Origin: an uncultured Gemmatimonadaceae bacterium
GTDB taxonomy: Bacteria > Gemmatimonadota > Gemmatimonadetes > Gemmatimonadales > Gemmatimonadaceae
Reading direction: 5' to 3'
DNA: 6,245 nt
NCBI GenBank assembly: GCA_955652265.1
Contig: CATPBD010000154.1
Span: 1-6,245, forward strand
Position numbers and translations under genes: made by a program. A model generated the notes under the pieces. The model searched no databases and was not told the DNA's origin. It saw only the letters and a list, made by a program, of their open reading frames with translations. Position 1 is the stretch's first letter, and each line of letters starts with the position of its first letter. This document shows positions 1 through 6,160 of this stretch, piece by piece.

Positions 1-27
1 ACAGCAAACCGCCGACCGCCCCGATCG

Positions 28-120
28 CTAGCGCGAATACGCGACGCTCGCGCGCAGAACTATCTGCCCGTCGTCGGTGCGTTGGCTGAGCACGTTCCCC
101 GTGCGATAGATCTCAGCCAG
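28..120 (-). pseudogene. Remnant of the 3' end of a second hflX gene
   Basis: Read on the minus strand, positions 120 down to 49 encode 24 codons matching residues 385-408 of the full HflX encoded at 4859-6160. They begin LAEIYRTGNVLSQR and 21 of 24 residues are identical. After a 15-residue gap relative to that protein (R409-A423) comes SVAY, then SR and a TAG stop at 28-30. Nucleotide identity over 47-120 versus 4935-5008 is 58/74 by hand count. Of 13 differing codons, 10 differ synonymously, so the two copies diverged while both were protein-coding. Upstream of position 121 the similarity stops abruptly at the T-tract of the receptor terminator, so the N-domain, G-domain and start are absent and the piece cannot be a functional gene. 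Positions 1-27 show no recognisable gene; a start-less minus-strand frame there reads as a short hydrophobic stretch (ALAIGAVGGLL), which could belong to a neighbour continuing outside the window. Confidence 0.8.
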
Positions 121-123
121 AGC

Positions 124-160
124 AAAAAAAAAGCCGGCGCGGGAATCCGCGCCGGCTTTT
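124..160 (-). terminator. Rho-independent terminator of the TonB-dependent receptor gene
   Basis: A perfect 10-bp GC-rich stem (133-142 pairing with 147-156, loop 143-146) is followed on the minus strand by nine consecutive T (124-132). Four flanking A/T pairs (129-132 with 157-160) could lengthen the stem. It starts about 30 bases after the receptor's TGA stop at 188-190. On the plus strand only four T follow the stem, so its main direction is minus. The T-tract is directly fused to the hflX remnant. Confidence 0.93.
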
Positions 161-187
161 CCGCTGCCGCGGCGGCAAACGGTTATC

Positions 188-3100
188 TCAGAAACTGTAC
201 CGGAGCGAGAGCTGCATCTGGTAGTTGTTCGATGCGGAGTTTGGGTCGACCGTCCACGGTGAGTTGAAGTTGTTGACGTTGTTCACGACGGAGACTGGCA
301 CATTGAAGTTATAGAGCGAGGTGTTGAGCGGTCCTGGCTGCTTTCCGGCGACCTGGAGCAGCGCTAGGTTGTTGAACGTTCCGAGGACCGGAACCTGGAT
401 CTGACCCCACTTCTTGTTGAGGAGGTTGAGGAAGTTGAACACATCCAGCTGGAGGGTGAAGTGCTGTCCCCCAAACTCCGGGAGCGTCTGCCGCAACGAA
501 GCATCCATTCTCTTCTGGAATGGCGACGCGCAGCTGTTGCGCTTCATGATGTGCCCTCTCTGCGAATTGAGGCACGGCTGCATATCGATGAACTTGTTCA
601 GCAGGGCCGCAATGGCAGGGTCGGGCACGAATGCGGCACCTGAACCGGTTCCGATGCGGATCTCATTCAGATCTGTCGCATCCCGTGGCACGTAGATGGG
701 ATCATTTCCGCCTACACCATCGCCGTTGATGTCGCGATTCGTGGTATAAAGGAATGGCGAGCCGGAGACACCCTCGAAGAAGAAGCTCAGGTCGGTTTGA
801 TTCTTTGTCCACGGGCCCGTGAAGGTGCCGTAGGCAATGAACCGGTGGGGACGTTGAAAATTCGAAACCTGCGCATCGTTCGGGTCGTTTTCGAGGCCCG
901 AGAACTGCCGTCCAAAACGCCAGTTGGAAATTGCACGGTCGGACGTCAGCGACTGAACGTCACGAGCCTGCTGATAGGTGTAGGCTGCCGTCGCCTGGAA
1001 CGCGCGGCTGAACCGTTTGCTCAGCTGGCCGGTAAACGTGTAGTTGTAACCCGCGTTGGCGTTGGTAAGCATGATGGCGCCTTCGGTGAAGTTCACGGGA
1101 GGCGAACCGATCGTCTTGATGCGTTTCTGGCCGATGTTCGTGACGGCACCCGTCGCAGAAATCGTATCAGCGTACAGGATACGGCCATTCACATCGGTGT
1201 AAGGCTGCCCGTTTACTATCCGCGGACCGATCAAGTTGAGGTCGCGGACGTACATGCCGTGGATATCCTTCCGATAGAGAGCCTCGAAGGTGCCGACGAC
1301 GCCGCCCGGAAGCGTGTGATCGAGCCCGAGTGACATCGTGAAATTCTGCGGATACTTGAAGTTCGGGTCGGTGACGTTGATACCGGCAGTCCCAGCAGCG
1401 CCCGGAACGGGTGCCGGCTGACCGGCGCAGGACTTTGGAAGCGCGGCGACGTCGGTGGTGAAGACAGGTACCTGAGCGCCAAAGCAACCCACGGTCACGC
1501 CGCCGAGTCCTGTATTGCCGTAGGCGTTACCGACGAGGACGTAGGGAACCTGTCCGGTGAAGACGCCAACGTTGCCTCGCAGCTGCGTTGTCTGCGTGCC
1601 TCCCACGTCCCAGTTGAAGCCAAGGCGCGGTGACCAGAGGAGCTGTGTCTTTGGCTTCCAGTCAGTGCGGATGTCCGGGGCCTGGGCTGTAACCAGGCCA
1701 TTCTGCTTCGGGCTGTCGAGGAACTGAGGAATGTCCAGTCGCAGTCCGCCAGTGATCGAGAAATTGTTCGTAAAGTTCCAGAGATCCTGCGCGTAGAGCG
1801 AGCTCTGCTGGCCTTTGAACTTGGCCGCGATATCGCCTCCGTTCGCGTAGGAGAAAGCGTATCCAGAAGGGGTTCCGGCCTGGAGCGCTGCTATCGTCGG
1901 GAACGTGTAAGCGCCGTTCGCCGCGCCGCTCAGGAAGAAGTTGTAGATGTTGGTGTGCTCATAGCGACCACCCACGGTAAAGGTATGAGCGCCGCGGGGA
2001 ATGCTGAGATTGTCCGAAATCTCGAGAATCTTCTGCTGCAGGTCGTTCCCCGGCGAGAATCTCTCGCTGCCAACCGTCACCGCGACGGATGGAGTGGTGC
2101 CGCCACCGTTTGGTGTGACGCCGATGGAAATCTCCGGTGCGTTCACTGGTACGACGCGGAAGTCCCGAATGGTGTTGTAGCCGACGAGGAGTTCGTTCGA
2201 CACTCCGTTCGCGCGGTTGTTGAACCACTGGGCCGCTACGGAACGATTCTTCGAGTTGCGGACGAGAGAGTTGGATGTGAGGCGGAGACCACCGCTCTGT
2301 TGCAGCGCGCTTGACGAGAGCCCATCAGTGCTCCGGTCGAGCTCGTGGCTCTCGGCGGTGTTGTCGAGGACGCGGAACGTAAGCCGGTTGGCGTCGTTGA
2401 CCGAGTAATCAAGCCGCCCCATCAGGTTCTTGATGGGATTCGTGATGGGGAACGGGCCGGCAGAGCCGACATCGAAATTTGGAGCAAGGATGCTGGCGAT
2501 CCTGTTGATGGAGTCCAGCGAGACCGCAATGTTGCTCGTTCCGATAGTATTTGTCGCGGGATTCGCGAAAGGCCCGCTGGTCGGAAAGGTGCTCGTCTTC
2601 CAATCAGCCGCGACGAAGAAATGCAGCCGGTCCCTGACGATCGGTCCTCCAAGCGTGAAGCCGTACTGCCGGATGTTGAATCCACTCGACCGGATTTGAT
2701 CGACGTTGGCCGCCATGCCCGGCGTACGGAAGCCATAGGTCGCTCCGCCCGAAAGCGTGTTCGTTCCGCTTTTGGTGACCGCGTTGACGAGCATGCCGGC
2801 GAAGTTTCCGTACCTGACGTCAGTGGGGCTCAGAAGAACCTGGAACTCCTTCACCGCGTCGACCGACATGATCCGGTTGTTGGAGGCCCCGCCCGGCGTC
2901 CCGCCGGAGCCGCCGAGATTGAAGCGATCGTTCTGATTCGCGCCGTCGACTGTGAAGTTGTTGAGACGATTGTAGCCGCCTGCTGCGCTCGGGCCGCCTC
3001 CGGTATTGGTCACGACCTGAGGAGTCAGCTTCACCAAGTCGGTGAAATCACGGTTCAAAGTCGGCACACGCCGGATCAGTGTGTCGTTCACGACCGTGCC

Positions 3101-3523
3101 TACGCCTTGGTGACTTGGGCTGAAATCAACTTGCCTAACGGTACCGAGGGTCGTTACCTCTGTCAGCGTCACCGCCTGAGCCGAGAGCAGAATGTCAACA
3201 CGCGTTGTCTGCGAGAGCGTAACAGTGACATTGTTCTGAACGACGGGCTCGAAGCCGATGCGATGCACTTCAACACTATAGGGGCCACCGACCTCGAGGC
3301 TCTGGACGAAATAACGCCCATTCTCGCGGGACTGGGCAGATGTCGTAACACCGGTGGAGCGGTTAGTGACTCGCACAACCGCGCCCTCGACGGGTTGACC
3401 CTTGTCGCTAGTGATCACGCCTGTGACCGCACCTGTAGTGATGCCTTGCGCTCTCGTCGAGCGGACCGCGCAGAGAGAGAATACTGCGGCAAGCACGGCG
3501 AAGGACACACGAGCTCGGCTCAT
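188..3523 (-). CDS. Oar-like TonB-dependent receptor with N-terminal carboxypeptidase-regulatory-like domain
   Basis: An outer-membrane receptor of 1,111 residues, expected to import a bulky ligand or act in secretion/adhesion, as for the Myxococcus Oar family; the substrate cannot be told from sequence. Residues 1-25 form a signal peptide (MSRARVSF start, hydrophobic core, likely cut after RSTRA). Residues about 28-113 are a carboxypeptidase-regulatory-like beta-sandwich (TGAVTGVITSDKGQPVEGA; NGRYFVQSL). Residues about 130-256 look like the plug (RRVPTLNRDF; FTVDGANQND; VDAVKEFQV; NAVTKSGTN), with a Gly-rich insert near 204-214. The rest is beta-barrel, ending in LSLRYSF with the C-terminal Phe used by the BAM machinery. 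I see no clear TonB box, as is common in this subgroup. The frame stays open to a possible start at 3682, but the ATG at 3523 is preferred: it begins the signal peptide and has AGGAG seven bases upstream. A single-gene transcript is likely, given its own leader and terminator. Confidence 0.92.
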   Translation of the reverse strand: MSRARVSFAVLAAVFSLCAVRSTRAQGITTGAVTGVITSDKGQPVEGAVVRVTNRSTGVTTSAQSRENGRYFVQSLEVGGPYSVEVHRIGFEPVVQNNVTVTLSQTTRVDILLSAQAVTLTEVTTLGTVRQVDFSPSHQGVGTVVNDTLIRRVPTLNRDFTDLVKLTPQVVTNTGGGPSAAGGYNRLNNFTVDGANQNDRFNLGGSGGTPGGASNNRIMSVDAVKEFQVLLSPTDVRYGNFAGMLVNAVTKSGTNTLSGGATYGFRTPGMAANVDQIRSSGFNIRQYGFTLGGPIVRDRLHFFVAADWKTSTFPTSGPFANPATNTIGTSNIAVSLDSINRIASILAPNFDVGSAGPFPITNPIKNLMGRLDYSVNDANRLTFRVLDNTAESHELDRSTDGLSSSALQQSGGLRLTSNSLVRNSKNRSVAAQWFNNRANGVSNELLVGYNTIRDFRVVPVNAPEISIGVTPNGGGTTPSVAVTVGSERFSPGNDLQQKILEISDNLSIPRGAHTFTVGGRYEHTNIYNFFLSGAANGAYTFPTIAALQAGTPSGYAFSYANGGDIAAKFKGQQSSLYAQDLWNFTNNFSITGGLRLDIPQFLDSPKQNGLVTAQAPDIRTDWKPKTQLLWSPRLGFNWDVGGTQTTQLRGNVGVFTGQVPYVLVGNAYGNTGLGGVTVGCFGAQVPVFTTDVAALPKSCAGQPAPVPGAAGTAGINVTDPNFKYPQNFTMSLGLDHTLPGGVVGTFEALYRKDIHGMYVRDLNLIGPRIVNGQPYTDVNGRILYADTISATGAVTNIGQKRIKTIGSPPVNFTEGAIMLTNANAGYNYTFTGQLSKRFSRAFQATAAYTYQQARDVQSLTSDRAISNWRFGRQFSGLENDPNDAQVSNFQRPHRFIAYGTFTGPWTKNQTDLSFFFEGVSGSPFLYTTNRDINGDGVGGNDPIYVPRDATDLNEIRIGTGSGAAFVPDPAIAALLNKFIDMQPCLNSQRGHIMKRNSCASPFQKRMDASLRQTLPEFGGQHFTLQLDVFNFLNLLNKKWGQIQVPVLGTFNNLALLQVAGKQPGPLNTSLYNFNVPVSVVNNVNNFNSPWTVDPNSASNNYQMQLSLRYSF

Positions 3524-3530
3524 TAGGAAA

Positions 3531-3535
3531 CTCCT
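3531..3535 (-). promoter_or_regulatory. Shine-Dalgarno of the TonB-dependent receptor, deciding its start
   Basis: On the minus strand AGGAG lies seven bases before the ATG at 3521-3523. This fixes the start there rather than at the in-frame start 53 codons upstream (3682), whose extra residues are Pro-rich and do not resemble a signal peptide. The site also overlaps a tiny possible fold, AGGA-GTT-TCCT (3525-3535). Confidence 0.8.
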
Positions 3536-3536
3536 G

Positions 3537-3565
3537 GCTGGGGGCGAAACGGGAAGTGCCCCAGC
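3537..3565 (-). promoter_or_regulatory. Possible leader hairpin next to the receptor ribosome-binding site
   Basis: GCTGGGG at 3537-3543 is complementary to CCCCAGC at 3559-3565, giving a 7-bp stem with a 15-base loop in the receptor mRNA leader. It ends one base from the Shine-Dalgarno sequence. It could influence translation, but a stem of this size can occur by chance in GC-rich DNA. I do not recognise it as a known riboswitch. Confidence 0.25.
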
Positions 3566-3627
3566 GGTATGTGGAAAGAACGGTGCGTCGTTGGGCGCTC
3601 GATAAACGGTGCCGGCAAGAACGCTCA

Positions 3628-3657
3628 ATACTACGATAGGGTCACTTGGCCGTGCAA
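3628..3657 (-). promoter_or_regulatory. Weak candidate promoter for the TonB-dependent receptor
   Basis: On the minus strand TTGCAC (3657-3652) and TAGTAT (3633-3628) are separated by 18 bases, a loose sigma-70-like pair (3/6 and 4/6 matches). It would put the transcript start about 100 bases before the receptor ATG. The 3524-3698 interval contains no gene and must hold the promoter if the receptor is transcribed alone, but this particular pair is only a guess. Confidence 0.2.
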
Positions 3658-3698
3658 CAGTTTCTTGTACCGGCTGGATCACGAGAGGGGCCGCCGCC

Positions 3699-4214
3699 TC
3701 ACTCGATTTCGATCTGGACGGCGGAGTAATCGTTTCTTACCGAGATCTTAGCGCACTCGTTAAGGTCGATCGCAAGACTCATGAAATCGCGTGGCAGCTT
3801 GGCGGGATGCACAATCAGTTCACCTTTGTTGACGACCCGCTCGGAGGCTTCGACGGACAACACACGGTGCGCGTCCTACCGAACGGTCACCTGCTGATCT
3901 TCGACAATGGATGGACGCACTCACCGCCAACATCCCGCGCAGTCGAATACGCAATAGACAGAGTGTGTAAGACCGCTACAATGGTCTGGCAGTACTCGGC
4001 CCGCCCGCCAATTTTCAACGACTTCACAGGCGCGGTGCAGCGACTCGCGAACGGAAATACCGTGGTTGCGTGGACGCGCGAAGGCATGGTCGACGAAGTT
4101 CGTGCCGACGGAACTCTGTTGAGCCGCACGACTCTGGAGATGGCGCCGGGACGAATAGCTACGCCTTATAGAGTGACACGCATCAAAAGCTTGTACGGTT
4201 ACGCTCGACCGTAA
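3699..4214 (+). pseudogene. 5'-truncated arylsulfotransferase-family (ASST) gene
   Basis: About 170 residues read like the C-terminal part of an arylsulfotransferase-type beta-propeller protein, a family that moves sulfate between phenolic compounds. Visible family-like stretches are SLDFDLDGGVIVSYRDLSAL, VKVDRKTHEIAWQLGG, FDGQHTVRVLPNGHLLIFDN (with the conserved Gln-His), TMVWQYS, RLANGNTVVAW and the terminal YRVTRIKSLYG. Full family members are usually more than twice this length. The frame runs upstream to a GTG at 3609, but the first ~30 residues do not resemble the family, no Shine-Dalgarno precedes that GTG, and no other frame carries the missing part. The gene therefore appears to have lost its N-terminal half at about 3695-3700, where the receptor's upstream region begins. 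No stop or frameshift interrupts the remaining part, so the truncation may be fairly recent or the fragment may still be tolerated. It is convergent with the barrel protein at 4260-4802. Confidence 0.75.
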
Positions 4215-4215
4215 C
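4198..4215. repeat. Short inverted repeat at the end of the ASST fragment
   Basis: GTTACG (4198-4203) and CGTAAC (4210-4215) form a 6-bp perfect stem with a 6-base loop overlapping the TAA stop of the arylsulfotransferase fragment. It lies between two convergent genes, where a bidirectional terminator could be expected, but no T-tract follows on either strand, so terminator function is unsupported. The rest of the 45-base gap to 4260 shows nothing else. Confidence 0.3.
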
Positions 4216-4259
4216 GCTGCATCTTTGAGCGGCCGGGTCTTCTCTTGGAATCTAGGGAT

Positions 4260-4802
4260 CTAAAACATCACCCCGACAGTAACCGGAACGAAGCTCGTTG
4301 ATCCGCCGTTCTCGGAAATCCGGTTGTAGCGTGCTTCAATGAACGTCGCGAACCCACTGAGCGGGATCTGGAGACCGGCACCCGCGTTGAAGCCGAAGTG
4401 GTTCGATGCCACGCTTCCGGTCAGGCTACTGGACACGCGATAGTAGCCGACGCCCCCAATGAGGTATGGCGCCATCTGAGCGCCCGCCATGCTCAGGACG
4501 ACGTTTCCAGACACGCCGGCGATCTTCGCGCTCACTGTCGTTGTGGCCTTGGCACCAAACTGATTGTACGCCGCGTCGATCCTGAATCCGACCGGTAGTC
4601 CCGCCGGGTTCACCCCGACCGTGCCGGTGACGTTGAAACCGGTATTGAAACTCTTGCCGAAGTCGCTCAGCGGGATGGCTCCACCGAGCGCGACGCCGAG
4701 CTGAACCGGCTTGAGAACGGTCGCCACTTGTGCGTTCGCCGTACCCGCGCCTGCGAGCATCGCGAACGCCATCATTGCTGCCGGAATTCCAAATTTCCTC
4801 AC
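4260..4802 (-). CDS. Small outer-membrane beta-barrel protein (OmpX/OmpW-like fold)
   Basis: A 180-residue protein with a classic signal peptide (residues 1-24, MRKFGIPAAMMAFAMLAGAG then TANA, cut before Gln25). The mature part of about 156 residues alternates polar and hydrophobic residues in strands typical of eight-stranded outer-membrane barrels: VQLGVALGGAIPLSDFG, GFRIDAAYNQFG, APYLIGGVGYYRV, GFNAGAGLQIPL, FATFIEARYNRI and a terminal VPVTVGVMF. The last residue, Phe, is the usual BAM recognition signal. The terminal pattern matches the broad 'outer membrane protein beta-barrel' family; no ligand or enzymatic function can be assigned. Translation starts at GTG (4802-4800), supported by a strong Shine-Dalgarno sequence. 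It lies 56 bases downstream of hflX on the same strand, so it may be co-transcribed with it. The gap holds only a 4-bp-stem palindrome near 4845-4855 and no convincing promoter or terminator. The gene is complete. Confidence 0.88.
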   Translation of the reverse strand: MRKFGIPAAMMAFAMLAGAGTANAQVATVLKPVQLGVALGGAIPLSDFGKSFNTGFNVTGTVGVNPAGLPVGFRIDAAYNQFGAKATTTVSAKIAGVSGNVVLSMAGAQMAPYLIGGVGYYRVSSSLTGSVASNHFGFNAGAGLQIPLSGFATFIEARYNRISENGGSTSFVPVTVGVMF

Positions 4803-4807
4803 TCTGT

Positions 4808-4814
4808 CTCCTTT
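4808..4814 (-). promoter_or_regulatory. Shine-Dalgarno supporting the GTG start of the barrel protein
   Basis: AAAGGAG on the minus strand sits five bases upstream of the GTG at 4802-4800. It supports this non-ATG start, which also gives a complete signal peptide. Confidence 0.8.
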
Positions 4815-4858
4815 GCAGGACCCGATCCGCAGGTCGTAAAATGGCGCTTTAGCGTTTT

Positions 4859-6160
4859 CTATCGATTGGTTTCCCGAGGGTAGGCGACGCTCGCACCTGA
4901 TCTCGTCAACCGGCTCGCGAGCTGTTCGTCCACTCTCGCGCGTAAGACAAGCTGTCCGTCATCATTACGTTGACTGAGTACGCTGCCCGTCCGATAGATC
5001 TCGGCCAGCAACTTGCCATCCTCCGCCCGCAGGCGAATCTCCGCGATCTCAGTCCCTTCCCTCGCCGCGGTCAACAATGCTCGCCGAAGGGGCTCCAAAC
5101 CGCCCTCGGCAATCGAGCTCACAAACACGGAATTCGGAATCAGGTTCACCATTCTTAGCTGCAACGCCGTGAGCTCCAGTGCCGGCAGGGCATCGACCTT
5201 GGAGAATACACAGAGAACCGGCTTCTCCTTCGCCCCGAGCTCGGCCAGCACCTGATCGACGACATCCCGCTGCTCTTCCCAATTGGGATGGCTCGCGTCG
5301 ATCACGTGCAGCAGCAAATCAGCCTCGTTGACTTCCTCGAGGGTGGCCCGGAAGCTCGCAACGAGATTGTGCGGCAGCTTCCGGATGAATCCGACTGTGT
5401 CGGTAAGCAGAACCTTCGAGTTCTCGCCGAGATCTATCTCTCGCGTCAAAGGATCCAGCGTGGCGAAGAGCCGATCCTCGACAAAGACTTCAGGCGCATT
5501 CCCGATCGAACGCAGAATCGAGGATTTCCCGGCGTTGGTATAGCCGACCAATGAAGCGCGGAAGGCATCGCGCCGCCCGGATCTCTGCACTACGCGGGAT
5601 TTCTGCACGTCGTCGAGCCGGTTCTTCAGCAGCTTGATGCGCCCGTTGATCAACCGTCTGTCTGTTTCCAACTGCGTTTCGCCAGGCCCGCGAACTCCAA
5701 TGCCGCCGCGGAATTTCTCCAGGTGTGCCCACATCCGCATGAGCCGCGGCAACATGTATTGAAGCTGTGCCAGCTCCACCTGCATCTTGGCTTCGCTCGA
5801 TCGCGCACGGGTTGCGAAGATGTCAAGGATCAGCTCGGCCCGATCCATCACCCGCTGGCCGGTCGCGTCCTCGATGTTCTTTCCCTGGGACGGCGAGAGC
5901 TCGTCGTCGAACACGATCAACGACGCATTCTTTTCGTCGATCGCCAGGCGCAGCTCCTCGACCTTTCCCTTCCCCAGATACGTCGCCGGGTTGGGTTTGT
6001 CGATCTGCTGCGTCACTTCTCCCACCACCACTCCACCCGCAGTGTCCACCAGTCGCTCGAGCTCTTCCAAATGCTCGGCGACACTGTGTCTGGCGTTCGA
6101 CTTCTTGCGGGGCGCCCCGACGAGGATCGCTCGCTCGACGGGGGTTTTCAGCTCTATCAA
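4859..6160 (-). CDS. hflX: GTPase HflX, ribosome-splitting/rescue factor
   Basis: A 433-residue member of the HflX branch of TRAFAC GTPases. Members bind the 50S subunit and split stalled or hibernating 70S ribosomes, for instance after heat stress, in the cytoplasm. The N-terminal HflX domain spans about 10-195 and carries YLGKGKVEEL (61-70), FDDELSPSQ, DRAELILDIFATRA (107-120), KMQVELAQLQYMLPRL and the hallmark RGGIGVRGPGETQLETDRR (151-169). The G domain follows: G1 P-loop GYTNAGKSS (206-214), switch I LFATLDP (231-237), G3 DTVGFIRKLPH (254-264), G4 FSKVD (319-323), where the usual NKxD Asn is Ser, and G5-like VSSIAEGG. The C-terminal domain covers about 375-433. Length is normal for the family. 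The start is TTG at 6160, because an in-frame TAG lies 15 bases upstream and no ATG or GTG is available near the N-terminal domain; the Shine-Dalgarno is weak (purine-rich CAAAAGA). Its 3' end is duplicated in divergent form at 28-120. Confidence 0.96.
   Translation of the reverse strand: MIELKTPVERAILVGAPRKKSNARHSVAEHLEELERLVDTAGGVVVGEVTQQIDKPNPATYLGKGKVEELRLAIDEKNASLIVFDDELSPSQGKNIEDATGQRVMDRAELILDIFATRARSSEAKMQVELAQLQYMLPRLMRMWAHLEKFRGGIGVRGPGETQLETDRRLINGRIKLLKNRLDDVQKSRVVQRSGRRDAFRASLVGYTNAGKSSILRSIGNAPEVFVEDRLFATLDPLTREIDLGENSKVLLTDTVGFIRKLPHNLVASFRATLEEVNEADLLLHVIDASHPNWEEQRDVVDQVLAELGAKEKPVLCVFSKVDALPALELTALQLRMVNLIPNSVFVSSIAEGGLEPLRRALLTAAREGTEIAEIRLRAEDGKLLAEIYRTGSVLSQRNDDGQLVLRARVDEQLASRLTRSGASVAYPRETNR
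4935..5008 (-). repeat. hflX 3'-end copy of a divergent direct repeat (partner at 47-120)
   Basis: This segment inside hflX encodes residues 385-408 and is 58/74 identical to 47-120 in the same orientation, about 4.9 kb away. The longest perfect run is 11 bases (CGATAGATCTC). A further short match is 4880-4894 with 37-51, which places the 45-base length difference between the copies at a shared CTCGC. Confidence 0.8.

Noticed and set aside
2..46. Hydrophobic minus-strand stretch (RRVFALAIGAVGGLL) as the start of a membrane or secreted protein
   Set aside because: Its frame is open only back to a TGA at 115-113 and contains no ATG, GTG or TTG between, so no start is available in the window; it could be a coincidence.
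82..267. A 61-codon plus-strand open frame
   Set aside because: It runs through the terminator hairpin, antisense to the hflX stump and the receptor's C-terminus, and has no ribosome-binding site or recognisable content.
2345..3526. A 393-codon plus-strand open frame antisense to the receptor gene
   Set aside because: It has no recognisable domains, its composition (rich in Arg, Asp, Ala) is that of a GC-driven shadow frame, and the minus strand encodes an obvious receptor over the same bases.
3524..3682. N-terminal extension of the receptor to the in-frame start at 3682
   Set aside because: The extra 53 residues are not signal-like, would bury a good signal peptide internally, and the ATG at 3523 has a well-spaced AGGAG.
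3609..3698. GTG at 3609 as a real start for the arylsulfotransferase fragment
   Set aside because: No Shine-Dalgarno precedes it, and the first 30 residues do not look like the family; they cover the receptor's upstream region.
47..5008. Integrative element with att sites at the hflX 3' end
   Set aside because: The repeats are only 78% identical with a longest perfect run of 11 bases, and no integrase, excisionase or mobile gene is present. It is kept only as an alternative to homologous replacement.
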